64,000 nucleotides of DNA from Cherax quadricarinatus (GCF_038502225.1 NC_091307.1:27942078-28006077), one strand, 5' to 3'. Positions 32,034-45,212 are shown, counted from the first letter of the stretch. Notes: generated by a model from the letters alone, not told the origin. A program made the numbers and translations.

Positions 32034-32081
32034 GCTGTATAGCCCTTGTGGCTTAGCGCTTCTTTTTTATTATAATAATAA
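32034..32081 (+). mobile_element. 48-bp LINE-tail retrocopy
   Basis: GCTGTATAGCCCTTGTGGCT then TAGCGCTTCTTTTTTATTAT; flanked by 13-bp direct repeats TGTGGGTTGATTA (32021-32033, 32082-32094). Confidence 0.92.
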
Positions 32082-32094
32082 TGTGGGTTGATTA

Positions 32095-33521
32095 ATAGCT
32101 TGCTCACCAAGTTGGACTAATGACATTACAGAGACAAAATTAGAAAACTGTCTGACAAAAGCAGATCCCTGAATGAGATTGATAGATCCTAAACCAACAG
32201 AATGTACAGAAGTCAGCAAATTCACTGCCCTGAACACCAACAAAGACCTGGAACCCAGCAAAAGACAATGTCTTTATGCTTGCTTAATTAAGAGACAACA
32301 CAGCCAGCTTTAAATACAAACAGCAGGATGCAATTAGTCAAACCTACAAAGAACAAGTAATCAAGAGTCAGACTACAAGGGATAAGGTTAAAAGACGCAC
32401 TCCACTATTTACCGGCTTAAAAGTGTACTTATTACAGAGATTTAGCAGCTCCTTTGTGTGATATTTTTCCTCTGAACTGCCTTCTGGGATTATCTCTAAT
32501 ATAACATTTTTTTCTACATTCTTCCATTTTAAATATCTTAAATTGTTGGAAGGGTAACTGGAGGTGTTACATGTGGTGTTGTCAGGGTTACCAGGGGTGC
32601 ACTATGTGGCATGTTCACATCTCATTCAAATATTGTTCTTCACTGTCACAAGAATCAGCATTCAACACCCAGCCATTGACAACTGTTGACCGAGGCAATT
32701 TTACCCTTCAGTCCTACCTGCTAACCCAGTAGCTAGAAATTTTCTTTGTCCTGAAGAGGTGCCTGACAACCCAAACAAATGACCAGAAACCTACAATTGT
32801 GGTAATCAGCAAATATGAAGGCAAGAAAAATCAAGCATATGGTATACACTATACACATGAAATGGCATGTATCATACACAGTTTAAAGGATAAAGCAGTT
32901 CCATAACCTCTTTTTCGTCTGCAAATTCTATGTTCTCTTTCAACATTTGCAGTTAGAAGACATTTTATTGATTTTATATGCTTCCATATTCAGCTTTCCA
33001 TGCACTAGTGTGAATTAAGGGTGCTCAGGATTTTTTCCTATTTCTCAGCAGGTTCTTCCTTACTGCCTCTTGATTTTTGCTCTCTGGTATTACCAGTACT
33101 GCATTCGAATTGCTCCTGCAACTATCGCTGATAATGAAAAAGGGAGAAATTCAAAGAAATGATGCTGTCATCTATATGACTACATTTAAAGTTCATAGCC
33201 ACATATGTACATATCTGGCTTCAGTGTTCAATATTACAATTTTAAAAAATACTAAGGGAAAATAGCCCCTGAAAATACGGAGACTTAACTTCATAATTTG
33301 ATGCAGCTTAGTTTGTCAAACTAACAATTACAGTATATTACTGGCCACAGAACAAGTTTTGTATATATTTTTTTACAAAACACATATGCCCAGAGTAATA
33401 CCCCACTTGTGCAAACCACCTAAAAAAAAATCAAAATAGTAAAAAGTATTCAGGCAAACATCACCTACTTTATAAATCACAATCATATAATTATTGTCAA
33501 GATGAAAGGTTGTGATGGCTC
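32095..33521. other. NDUFV1 intron, no recognised element
   Basis: About 1.4 kb without clear coding potential or a repeat shared with the rest of the window. Confidence 0.5.
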
Positions 33522-33956
33522 TTAACCCATTAACTATCCAAACTTAGATCTATGTTCTCTTCACCAGAGCTCCGATTAAAAACAAAAATTAAAGACGGCA
33601 ATTTTCTGTGTAATAAGACCCCCCCCCAAAAAAAAAATTTTGAGGGGAGGGCGTCAACACTTACTGAGATATAAGACCGCGAGGTTGGCGCTGGATGCTT
33701 ACCTGATGGCAACATGGAGTCTTGCCACTTGCAGAAGTGTTGCCAATATACCTTTTTTCCTTTTTTTAATTACGTATATAATTTTTATGTTCTGATAATT
33801 ACAATTTGTAGTAGTTCTTGTGATTTCATAGCCAATATTCGTTCTAACACTGATATTAGGTACTGAAATGGTATTCGAAGTAATATTTCAGTACCTAATG
33901 ACAGGTGAACATTTTCACCTGCCTTGGTCACCTACTATTGTCTAGAAATATATTAT

Positions 33957-36900
33957 TATTTTATTATCACACTGGCCGATTCCCACCAAGGCAGGGTGGC
34001 CCGAAAAAGAAAAACTTTCACCATCATTCACTCCATCACTGTCTTGCCAGAAGGGTGCTTTACACTACAATTTTTAAACTGCAACATTAACACCCCTCCT
34101 TCAGAGTGCAGGCACTGCACTTCCCATCTCCAGGACTCAAGTCCGGCCTGCCGGTTTCCCTGAACCCCTTCATAAATGTTACTTTGCTCACACTCCAACA
34201 GCACGTCAAGTATTAAAAACCATTTGTCTCCATTCACTCCTATCAAACACGCTCACGCATGCCTGCTGGAAGTCCAAGCCCCTCGCACACAAAACCTCCT
34301 TTACCCCATCTCTCCAACCTTTCCTAGGCCGACCCCTACCCCGCCTTCCTTCCACTACAGACTGATACACTCTTGAAGTCATTCTGTTTCGCTCCATTCT
34401 CTCTACATGTCCGAACCACCTCAACAACCCTTCCTCAGCCCTCTGGACAACAGTTTTGGTAATCCCGCACCTCCTCCTAACTTCCAAACTACGAATTCTC
34501 TGCATTATATTCACACCACACATTGCCCTCAGACATGACATCTCCACTGCCTCCAGCCTTCTCCTCGCTGCAACATTCATCACCCATGCTTCACACCCAT
34601 ATAAGAGCGTTGGTAAAACTATACTCTCATACATTCCCCTCTTTGCCTCCAAGGACAAAGTTCTTTTATCTCCACAGACTCCTAAGTGCACCACTCACTC
34701 TTTTCCCCTCATCAATTCTATGATTCACCTCATCTTTCATAGACCCATCCGCTGACACGTCCACTCCCAAATATCTGAATACATTCACCTCCTCCATACT
34801 CTCTCCCTCCAATCTGATATTCAATCTTTCATCACCTAATCTTTTTGTTATCCTCATAACCTTACTCTTTCCTGTATTCACCTTTAATTTTCTTCTTTTG
34901 CACACCCTACCAAATTCATCCACCAATCTCTGCAACTTCTCTTCAGAATCTCCCAAGAGCACAGTGTCATCAGCAAAGAGCAGCTGTGACAACTCCCACT
35001 TTGTGTGTGATTCTTCATCTTTTAACTCCACGCCTCTTGCCAAGACCCTCGCATTTACTTCTCTTACAACCCCATCTATAAATATATTAAACAACCACGG
35101 TGACATCACACATCCCTGTCTAAGGCCTACTTTTACTGGGAAATAATTTCCCTCTTTCCTACATACTCTAACTTGAGCCTCACTATCCTCGTAAAAACTC
35201 TTCACTGCTTTCAGTAACCTACCTCCTACACCATACACTTGCAACATCTGCCACATTGCCCCCTATCCACCCTGTCATATGCCTTTTCCAAATCCATAAA
35301 TGCCACAAAGACCTCTTTAGCCTTATCTAAATACTGTTCACTTACATGTTTCACTGTAAACACCTGGTCCACACACCCCCTACCTTTCCTAAAGCCTCCT
35401 TGTTCATCTGCTATCCTATTCTCCGTCTTACTCTTAATTCTTTCAATAATAACTCTACCATACACTTTACCAGGTATACTCAGCAGACTTATCCCCCTAT
35501 AATTTTTGCACTCTCTTTTATCCCCTTTGCCTTTATACAAAGGAACTATGCATGCTCTCTGCCAATCCCTAGGTACCTTACCCTCTTCCATACATTTATT
35601 AAATAATTGCACCAACCACTCCAAAACTATATCCCCACCTGCTTTTAACATTTCTATCTTTATCCCATCAATCCCGGCTGCCTTACCCCCTTTCATTTTA
35701 CCTACTGCCTCACGAACTTCCCCCACACTCACAACTGGCTCTTCCTCATTCCTATAAGATGTTATTCCTCCTTGTCCTATACACGAAATCACAGCTTCCC
35801 TATCTTCATCAACATTTAACAATTACTCAAAATATTCCCTCCATCTTCCCAATACCTCTAGCTCTCCATTTAATAACTCTCCTCTCCTATTTTTAACTGA
35901 CAAATCCATTTGTTCTCTAGGCTTTCTTAACTTGTTAATCTCACTCCAAAACTTTTTCTTATTTTCAACAAAATTTGTTGATAACATCTCACCCACTCTC
36001 TCATTTGCTCTCTTTTTACATTGCTTCACCACTCTCTTAACCTCTCTCTTTTTCTCCATATACTCTTCCCTCCTTGCATCACTTCTACTTTGTAAAAACT
36101 TCTCATATGTTAACTTTTTCTCCCTTACTACTCTCTTTACATCATCATTCCACCAATCGCTCCTCTTCCCTCCCGCACCCACTTTCCTGTAACCGCAAAC
36201 TTCTGCTGAACACTCTAACACTACATTTTTAAACCTACCCCATACCTCTTCGACCCCATTGCCTATGCTCTCATTAGCCCATCTATCCTCCAATAGCTGT
36301 TTATATCTTACCCTAACTGCCTCCTCTTTTAGTTTATAAACCTTCACCTCTCTCTTCCCTGATGCTTCTATTCTCCTTGTATCCCATCTACCTTTTACTC
36401 TCAGTGTAGCTACAACTAGAAAGTGATCTGATATATCTGTGGCCCCTCTATAAACATGTACATCCTGAAGTCTACTGAACAGTCTTTTATCTACCAATAC
36501 ATAATCCAACAAACTACTGTCATTTCACCCTGCATCATATCTTGTATACTTATTTATCCTCTTTTTCTTAAAATATGTATTACCTATAACTAAACCCCTT
36601 TCTATACAAAGTTCAATCAAAGGGCTCCCATTATCATTTACACCTGGCACCCCAAACTTACCTACCACACCCTCTCTAAAAGTTTCTCCTACTTTAGCAT
36701 TCAGGTCCCCTACCACAATTACTCTCTCACTTGGTTCAAAGGCTCCTATACATTCACTTAACATCTCCCAAAATCTCTCTCTCTCCTCTGCATTCCTCTC
36801 TTCTCCAGGTGCATACACGCTTATTATGACCCACTTCTCGCATCCAACCTTTACTTTAATCCACATAATTCTTGAATTTACACATTCATATTATCTTTTC

Positions 36901-37540
36901 TCCTTCCATAACTGATCATTCAACATTACTGCTACCCCTTCCTTTGCTCTAACTCTCTCAGATACTCCAGATTTAATCCCATTTATTTCCCCCCACTGAA
37001 ACTCCCCTACCCCCTTCAGCTTTGTTTCGCTTAGGGCCAGGACATCCAACTTCTTTTCATTCATAACATCAGCAATCATCTGTTTCTTGTCATCCGCACT
37101 ACATCCACGCACATTTAAGCATCCCAGTTTTATAAAGTTTTTCTTCTTCTCTTTTTTAGTAAATGTCTACAGGAGAAGGGGTTACTAGCCCATTGCTCCC
37201 GGCATTTTAGTCGCCTCATACGACACGCATGGCTTACGGAGGAAAGATTCTTTTCCACTTCCCCATGGACAATAGAAGAAATAAAGAAGAACAAGAGCTA
37301 TTTAGAAAAAGGAGAAAAAACCTAGATGTATGTATATATATATGCATGTGCGTGTCTGTGAAGTGTGACCAAAGTGTAAGTAGGAGTAGCAAGATATCCC
37401 TGTTATCTAGTGTGTTTATGAGACAGAAAAAGAAACCAGCAATCCTACCATCATGCAAAACAGTTACAGGTTTCTGTTTCACAGTCATCTGGCAGGATGG
37501 TAGTACTTCCCTGGGTGGTTGCTGTCTACCAACCTACTAC
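33957..37540 (-). mobile_element. LINE-A, near full-length non-LTR retrotransposon
   Basis: On the minus strand: 5' UTR (37540-37160) beginning GTAGTAGGTTGGTAGACAGC, then one long frame, from EN (GCLNVRGCSADDKKQM; VLALSETKLKG; VVGDLNAKVGE) through RT (KAAGIDGIKIEMLKAGGDIV, NYRGISLLSIPGKVYGRVII, FMDLEKAYDRVDR, GLRQGCVMSPWLFNIFIDGV, LLFADDTVLLGDSEEKL) to a C-terminal region with LYGCEAWVMN and LLRWFGHVERM. It ends with the 3' tail (CCACCCTGCCTTGGTGGGAA on the minus strand). No RNase H seen. I cannot assign the clade with certainty. Confidence 0.9.
34206..37112 (-). pseudogene. LINE-A endonuclease/reverse transcriptase frame (about 950 codons, five lesions)
   Basis: Minus-strand frame segments end at stops at 36891, 36525 and 35823, all in the same frame. 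A shift at about 35256-35226 and back at about 34694-34666 gives two further lesions. Catalytic FADD and the EN motifs remain. If these few lesions are recent, a very close relative is likely to be intact elsewhere in the genome. Confidence 0.85.
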
Positions 37541-38255
37541 AAAGTATTTATAGGTCCCAGCAATGTTTTAGACATGCTGGAGTATATATGAAGCACCTTG
37601 AAGCACAGTGTAAGATGAGTGCCACTCCACTGCTGATAGTGCAGCAGTGGAGTGACACTTGATGATCATGTGCTGCCTTGGCTTTGTTTTCACTATTACA
37701 TATAAACATGTCTGTCTGTCTATTTGTCTAGATCTGTCTCTTTATCTCTGCTCATCTGTCTTTCTGTGTGTCTGTCTTCCTGTCTCTTTCGGTCTCAGAG
37801 CCGCTCATGAATTAACAGGCATTTCACACAATGCTGAGTCGTCATGTCTGATTCCTGAACAAGTGAAAATGTGTATTACTTGCCATTCATGCTTATTATG
37901 CCTTAGATCTACAAGCACAGTACAGCATCGTCTGGATTTTTTAGGTTATCCTAGGTAATTTACACTATGTATAATACCTATTTATGTGTATCTGTGAGAC
38001 AGAGACAGATAGACATACAGATAGAGAAAGACAGAGATAGATACAGGCAGACAGAGGGAGACAGACAGTCAAAGTCAATCAGCCACCCACCCACCCAGCT
38101 GCCGGCCAGCCAGCCAGCCACCCGACCAGCCAAACACGTATTGTACATGTTCCAGAATTGTTTCCCTTTACTTAGGGCATATGTTATAGGACATTCTGGC
38201 AGGATGACACTAGCAGTGGTATCAAAATTGAAAGGATGTTGCACATGGGTTATTA

Positions 38256-38418
38256 TTGATCACAGTTCTCAGCCACGCTAATTGACCACATACTTTGTAA
38301 CGTAAATGATGCCTGGGAATAATTCAAAACAATGTTAGCTGCCATCCTTGATAATATTGCACCAGTGAAAGAGGTTGGGATTAAATAGAGAACCGAACCC
38401 TGGACGACTACTGAGATA
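38256..38418 (+). mobile_element. LINE-C (CR1-like) fragment left of Tigger T5
   Basis: Translates to pieces such as LAAILDNIAPVKEVGIK and RTEPWTTTEI, which continue in frame with LDNMKFRDKLLKRFKANKQD after removal of T5 and one TA. Confidence 0.75.
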
Positions 38419-38500
38419 CAGTGAAACCCCAAATATCAGCCGTAATCCGTTCCAGAAGGTCGGCCTAAATTCGAAGCAATACTTCCCATGAGAATTAATG

Positions 38501-39863
38501 GAATAGGTGGTAAGTTATTAAATGCTGTAAAGAGTTTTTATGAGGATAGTGAGGCTCAGGTTAGGGTGTGTAGAAGAGAGGGAGACTACTTCCCGGTAAA
38601 AGTAGGTCTTAGACAGGGATGTGTAATGTCACCATGGTTGTTTAATATATTTATAGATGGGGTTGTAAAGGAAGTAAATGCTAGGGTGTTCGGGAGAGGG
38701 GTGGGATTAAATTTTGGGGAATCAAATTCAAAATGGGAATTGACACAGTTACTTTTTGCTGATGATACTGTGCTTATGGGAGATTCTAAAGAAAAATTGC
38801 AAAGGTTAGTGGATGAGTTTGGGAATGTGTGCAAAGGTAGAAAGTTGAAAGTGAACATAGAAAAGAGTAAGGTGACGAGGGTATCAAATGATTTAAAGAA
38901 AAATTGGATATCAAATTGGGGAGGAGGAGTATGGAAGAAGTGAATGTTTTCAGATACTTGGGAGTTGACGTGTCGGCGGATGGATTTATGAAGGATGAGG
39001 TTAATCATAGAATTGATGAGGGAAAAAGGTGAGTGGTGCGTTGAGGTATATGTGGAGTCAAAAAACGTTATCTATGGAGGCAAAGAATGGAATGTATGAA
39101 AGTATAGTAGTACCAACACTCTTATATGGGTGTGAAGCCTGGGTGGTAAATGCAGCAGCGAGGAGACGGTTGGAGGCAGTGGAGATGTCCTGTTTAAGGG
39201 CAATGTGTGGTGTAAATATTATGCAGAAAATTCGGAGTGTGGAAATTAGGAAAAGGTGTGGAGTTAATAAAAGTCAGAGGGCAGAAGAGGGGTTGTTGAG
39301 GTGGTTTGGTCATTTAGAGAGAATGGATCAAAGTAGAATGACATGCAAAGCATATAAATCTATAGGGGAAGGAAGGCGGGGTAGGGGTCATCCTCGAAAG
39401 GGTTGGAGAGAGGGGGTAAAGGAGGTTTTGTGGGCAAGGGGCTTGGACTTCCAGCAAGCGTGCGTGAGCGTGTTAGATAGGAGTGAATGGAGACGAATGG
39501 TACTTGGGACCTGACGATCTGTTGGAGTGTGAGCAGGGTAATATTTAGTGAAGGGATTCAGGGAAACCGGTTATTTTCATATAGTCGGACTTGAGTCCTG
39601 GAAATGGGAAGTACAATGCCTGCACTTTAAAGGAGGGGTTTGGGATATTGGCAGTTTGGAGGGATATGTTGTGTATCTTTATATGTGTATGCTTCTAAAC
39701 TGTTGTATTCTGAGTACCTCTGCAAAAACAGTGATAATGTGTGAGTGTGGTGAATGTGTTGAATGATGATGAAAGTATTTTCTTTTTGGGGATTTTCTTT
39801 CTTTTTTGGGTCACCCTGCCTCGGTGGGAGATGGCCGACTTGTTGAAAAAAAAAAAAAAAAAA
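38501..39863 (+). mobile_element. LINE-A copy, 5' truncated, inside Tigger T5
   Basis: Begins in the RT (GGKLLNAVKSFYEDSEAQVR, GLRQGCVMSPWLFNIFIDGV, LLFADDTVLMGDSKEKL). After a frameshift near 38890 it continues as LLYGCEAWVVNAAARRRLEA, LLRWFGHLERMDQSRM and a stop at 39514, then the 3' UTR with GGGTCACCCTGCCTCGGTGG and a 20-base A tail. AATTAAT at both edges may be the target duplication. Confidence 0.88.
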
Positions 39864-40203
39864 AATTAATCTGTTCCAGACACCCAAAAATATTAACAAA
39901 AAATACATTTTTTAAAGATTAATTATAATTTTACATACACAAAACAATGAGAATTAAATAAAATAAATAAATGAACATTTAAATTGCTATTACACATGTT
40001 TATTGAAGACTCTTGTTGGCTTATGGGAGAGGAGGACTGATTGTTTGTAAGGGAAATCCCCCTCCATAAGTACTTCAGGTATCAAAGCCCTCTCTGGGGT
40101 TACTTCCCTCCCTGCCTCCCTTCCACACTCCCTGCTTCCCTGCTACACTCCCTGCCTCTCCACATCTTCCATTGTTTGTGATCTCTTTTTTGTTAACATG
40201 TTT

Positions 40204-40251
40204 GCTGTATAGCCCTTGTGGCTTAGCGCTTCTTTTTGATTATAATAATAA
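40204..40251 (+). mobile_element. 48-bp LINE-tail retrocopy
   Basis: GCTGTATAGCCCTTGTGGCT, TAGCGCTTCTTTTTGATTAT and ATA repeats, flanked by 13-bp direct repeats TGTTAACATGTTT (40191-40203, 40252-40264). Confidence 0.92.
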
Positions 40252-40720
40252 TGTTAACATGTTTACCCCTTTTGCCACATCAGCTTCCTTTATTTGATCT
40301 TTCTTTGCCAGGACAGAAGTGATTGTTGATTTGTTTTTGCCATACATCCTGGCAAGCTGGAGCACACGCACACCACTCATATTTTTCTACAATTTCTTTC
40401 TTCAATTCTATCATGTTTCTTATTTTCTTTACCAAAGTAACTTTCTTTGGGCAAATGGTGGCTTATTTCACAGTCGCACCAAAATAAACAAGCACAAAAA
40501 CCAATGGATTTTAAGGAAATGTTTGGATGAATGCGCGGACTAAATGCTCATTCTCCGAGAGACACGGAGACTGACTCACCTATCCGTTGCTTCCCAGCAG
40601 GAGGCGGGCTGACGCGTCTAATACAGCCAATTTGCGAGTCACCGGCCGAAATATGGAGGAAAATTTTGGTCCAAAAACCAGCCTAAATATGATTTGGCCG
40701 ATATTCAGGGTTTCACTGTA

Positions 40721-42840
40721 TTAGATAACATGAAATTCAGAGACAAGTTGCTAAAAAGATTTAAGGCAAATAAACAGGATACTGCAGCACTAAATGAATT
40801 CCAAAGGGTAACGAACAGAGTGCAGAGGCTTATAAAAGAAACAAAGGCAAGGAGCTATTGCTCAAAAATCGAAGAGTACAATAACCCTAGAAAGCACTGG
40901 CAATACTTAAAACAGTTGGGGTATGGCCATAAACCCATAGACAGATCTAACATAGTACTAAATATCGATAACGAGGTATGCCAAGAAAAAACTAAAGTGG
41001 CAAATTGTTTTAATTCCTACTACACATCTGTCACATCAACACTAGTAAGTAAACTACCAGCTGCATCAAATACCTTTAACCCAGACTCGGATAAGTTTAA
41101 AACATACTATATCAATAAAGGGGTAACCCCAAACAGTTGTCAACTAGTAAGTGTATCTCATGACTTCGTACAAAAACAACTACACAGGATAAACCCAACT
41201 AAGAACACTAGCCCAGATAACATCCCATCTAAATTCCTAAAAGATGGTGCCTTTGAATTGCCAATCCCCATTGCTCACATAATAAATTTGTCCATCACCA
41301 CTAATACCATACCAGAGGGGTTCAAGGAGGCCAGAGTTACTCATATCTTCAAGAAAAATAGTAGGTCTGATGTCAGCAACTATAGGCCTGTTTGTACACT
41401 CAGTGTAATATCCAAAATTCTAGAGAGGGCAGTGTACTGTCAAGTAGTTAAGTATCTTAATGAAAACAACATTCTTCACAGTTAGCAATCAGGCTTTTGG
41501 AGATCTCATTCAACCAACACCTAATTAATCGGATGGATTACATGAGAACTGAAATGTCGATTGGGAACCTCGTAGGAATGGTAACCTTAGACTTGCAAAA
41601 GGCCTTTGATAATGTCGACCACAATATATTATGTACGAAACTTCAAGCTATCAGCATAGGTTCCACAGACTGGTTTAAGTCCTATCTTAACAGGAAACAA
41701 ATTGTCAAAATTAACAAAACAGAAACAGAACCCCTGCCAATAGCATGTGGAGTTCCCCAAGGTAGTATTCTGGGTCCCTTATTATTCCCATGTTGTGTAA
41801 ACAATATGCCCATCAGTGTCAAGTGCAAACTCCTACTTTATGTGGATGACTGTGCTCTGTTGGTGTCAGGTAAAGACCCACAAGATATAGATAATGTAAT
41901 AACACTGGAACTGGAGTCCTGCAGCAAGTGGTTAGTAGACAACAAACTATCATTACACCTCAGGAAAATGGAAGCCATACTTTTTGGCACGAAACATAAA
42001 CTGAGAAGGGCAAATAATTTTAATGTCTAGTGTAATGGGGAGCCCATCACTTCAGTTTCCTCAGTAAAATATCTGGGAATCCCCTTTAACCCATGCATGT
42101 CAGGAGAATTGATAGGGAACAACACAGTAAAGAAAGTGAATACCAGACTGAAGTTCCTCTACAGACAAGCAGTGTCTACCTACTGAGGCTCGCAGGACCC
42201 TATGTCTAGCCCTTATACAATGTCATATGTCCTACGCTTGCACTTCATGGTACTCTGCCTTGACCAAAAAAACTGAAAGATAGACTGCAAATCACCCAAA
42301 ACAAAATGTTATGATTCATCCTGGACCTGGATCCAAGAGAACATGTAGGCCAGGATGAATTATAACAATTGGATATGCTGAATGTTGAAGACAGAGTAAA
42401 ACAACTGAAGTTAAATCAAGTTTATAAAACTGCTCAGTGTCCAGAACATCTTGCTGCCAATTTTGTCAAGGCTGGGAACCAAAACAATCCTAGTACTAGG
42501 GGGGAGAGAACACAACTTTGTAGTACCCAGTCAGTGGCCAGGTTTCAAACACCTTTTATTGTACAGCAATAAAGCTTCAAACACCTTTTATTGTACAGCA
42601 ATAAAGGAATGGAACAGACTGCCTGCACATGTCAAAACCAGATATAGAAGAGCCAAAAGGTGCCTGATGAATGTAGCGACAGAAAGGGAGGAGAATGATT
42701 TTTTTTTTTTTTTTTACCTAACACACATAAATGTAAATAACTCTTTTTACCTTATTCCTAGTATATCTCCTTTATTGTATAATAATAGGATATTATCTCC
42801 TTCATAGTATAACAAGGTATTAAAAGGACCCCAGTGGAAA
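40721..42840 (+). pseudogene. LINE-C: CR1-like reverse transcriptase, degenerate
   Basis: Frames at 40721-41485 and 41497-42030 give an N-terminal linker (NRVQRLIKETKARSYCSKIE), then INPTKNTSPDNIPSKFLKDG, NYRPVCTLSVISKILERAVY, GMVTLDLQKAFDNVDHNILC, CGVPQGSILGPLLF and KLLLYVDDCALLVSGKDPQD. A frameshift and stop at about 41484 break the palm. Later pieces (YLGIPFNPCMSG; AIKEWNRLPAHVK) are in other frames. 3' UTR features AAGTCACTTCGTCTGACTTT. Confidence 0.88.
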
Positions 42841-43099
42841 TAAGTCACTTCGTCTGACTTTGTTTGGGATGTTTAGAGTCCCCACGACTGCGGCATCAAA
42901 TTATTTATGTCGAATTTGGCCGTGGAATTTTTTTTCCTAATAAATTTCCGCAATTACTGGATGCCTCCAATATAATAAAAATTGTGTATTCATGTTATCA
43001 TATACTAGTATCATAATTTAGTTTAAAGGTTGCTCGAAATGCCTTTCATAATAAGTGGTTTTCTGTAAAGTAATTTATATATGTCGGTCACAGTAATTA
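42841..43099. other. A/T-rich spacer between LINE-C and Tigger T6
   Basis: No element recognised; may be LINE-C 3' UTR or the older host sequence. Confidence 0.4.
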
Positions 43100-43188
43100 C
43101 AGTGGAACCCCAGATTTTGGCTGTAATCCATTCCAGAAGGTCGGCCTAAATCCGAAAAGGCCGAAAACCAAAGTAATACACCTACCAT

Positions 43189-43461
43189 CCCACTTACGAC
43201 CTGCTCGACTTACGACCATGTTTTTTTATGCCAAATTTCTGGGAAATAAACAACTATTTGTGTTGTACATAGTGTTTATCCTAAACCTTACAGTATAAAA
43301 TACAGTACTAACAACATAAAAAGTAAAGTAAAACATGAAATACCAAAATAAAACAATAAAATAAAGTCATTACAAAAATGTTTTGTTGATATTCAGTAGT
43401 AAAGTTCAACTTACGACTGGTTTCTCGGAACCGAACTCGGTCATAAGTCGGATGGTAGGTG
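43189..43461. mobile_element. 273-bp TA-flanked MITE with CACCTACCATCC ends
   Basis: Terminal inverted repeats CACCTACCATCCCACTTACG and TAAGTCGGATGGTAGGTG, flanked by TA inside Tigger T6. Confidence 0.88.
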
Positions 43462-43469
43462 TATTTCCC

Positions 43470-44529
43470 TTAACCCTTTGACTGTTTCAGGCCCCTTTCT
43501 GAAACTCATTCTATGTCGCTAAATTTTTGAAAAAAAAAAAAATTATTTTTTCTTATGAAATGATAGAGAATCTTTTCCCGATGGTAATGACACCAAAAGT
43601 TCGAGATTTGGTCGAAAACTCATGGAATTACACTCCCGCGAAGTTAGCGGTCTCGGCGATTTCGCCGACTTTGAGCCCTATTTTCAGCCAATTCCGTTGT
43701 TCCAGTTGACCAAACTCATAGCTATTTCTTTAGAACTCCATTTTATCTATCCGCTGAGTACAAGAAACCTCCCATTTACCAATTTGGACTACCCAATATT
43801 GTGGTCAGAAATTGGCAATTTGGCCAATTTCACACAAACTAAAAAAGATGCCAATTTCAAAATAGGGTCCAGAATAAACAAGGTAGACATTCTTGGCACT
43901 AAAATAACATATCCTCTGTTCATTAGTCACATCTCTAGGCCCCTCTTATATTATTATTGCTTTCTATTTTGATTTTTTATTCATACAAAAAAATACAAAA
44001 TTTACTGTTATGCAGACTACTGCATTATTGTAAAAATGGTATAAATAATATCAGTGCACTAGTGAAAGAATATTAGACTCCCCAGTTGACGTGTATTGGA
44101 CGTATGGTGTGATTTGTTTACTCCTGAACATTGGTAAAAATCGAACATTTCCGCTACTTTGAGCTCAGTTTCAAGGTCGTTTTCATCGTCAAAGTAATGA
44201 AAATCATCTCTATTTCTGTAATATGTTTACCATTTTATCACCTAAGACCATGAAAACGCAAATACATCGATAAATACTATACGAAAATACACCTCAAAGT
44301 CGGCGTTTTAATCCAAAAAAACGATCAGTTTTTTTTTCTCATTACGCACTGTGTGCTGCAGGATTTTTTTTATGTGGTGCACACTGACCACACAGACCCA
44401 TTCTCTCACATGTGGGCCTACCAGCTTTCTTCCGCTTGATTTGAAGCCGCTAGAATTATTGAGTATATATACGTCTGAAACACTGGCTCGTAAGACGTAT
44501 ATATACGACCAAAACAGTCAAAGGGTTAA
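43470..44529 (+). mobile_element. TTAA-1 element, copy D
   Basis: Bounded by TTAA; ends CCCTTTGACTGTTTC and AAAACAGTCAAAGGG. Subterminal GACGTATATATACGACC at 44494. Inserted in Tigger T6 between TATTTCCC and GAATTAATGC. Confidence 0.9.
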
Positions 44530-45212
44530 GAATTAATGCAAATACAATTAATCCATTCAGACACCCAAAAATACATTTTTTTAAAAATTAACTATAATTT
44601 TACATACAGAAAACAAATTTTAATGATAATGAACATTACATACCTTTATTGAAGACTCGTTGGAATATTGAAGGCGGCGAAGAGGAGAGAGGGTGTTGGG
44701 GTTATTGTTTGGAAGGGGAATCCCACTCCATAAGGACTTCAGATATCAAGTCCCTATCCAGGGTTACTTTCCTTCTTTGTCTTTTACTGGCACTAGGACC
44801 AACTTGAGTCGCTGCACCCGTCGCACAAAAAAACTGTCTAGAGAGATCTGTTTCTGGCGTCTCTTAAGATTTGCCTGAAGTGGGACAAGGTTTTGTCACT
44901 GAATTCTATCATGTTTCTCACTCTATTTACCAAAAGGCTGGCACTAGGAACTTTCTTTGGGCCCATAATGGTTTATTTTGCAGTCACACTCGATAAACCA
45001 CCACACAAAACAATGGATTATAACAAAATGTTTGGATGAATGAGCGGAGTGTTGCTCACTCACCAAGACACACAGCCAGACTGATTCACGAATGCGGCGG
45101 AGTGGCGGGCGGACACGGCCGATTTCTGACTTGCCGGCTGAAGTCCGGGACAAAATTTTGGCCCAAAATGCGGCCGATATCTGCACCAGTCAATATCCAG
45201 GGTTTCACTGTA

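Larger units (their letters stand above)
38419..40718 (+). mobile_element. Tigger-type element T5, split by LINE-A
   Basis: Flanked by TA; ends CAGTGAAACCCCAAATATCA and GATATTCAGGGTTTCACTG. Contains 3' Tigger-type sequence (AATCTGTTCCAGACACCCAA) and HTH-coding remnants on the minus strand near 40280-40450. Interrupted by LINE-A 38501-39863 and a 48-bp LINE tail at 40204. Confidence 0.8.
43100..45210. mobile_element. Tigger-type element T6 with two nested inserts
   Basis: Flanked by TA; ends CAGTGGAACCCCAGATTTTG and CAATATCCAGGGTTTCACTG. Minus-strand HTH-coding remnants near 44900-44980 match those of T5. Contains the MITE at 43189-43461 and TTAA-1 copy D at 43470-44529. Removing both restores a continuous Tigger 3' region. 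Confidence 0.8.
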
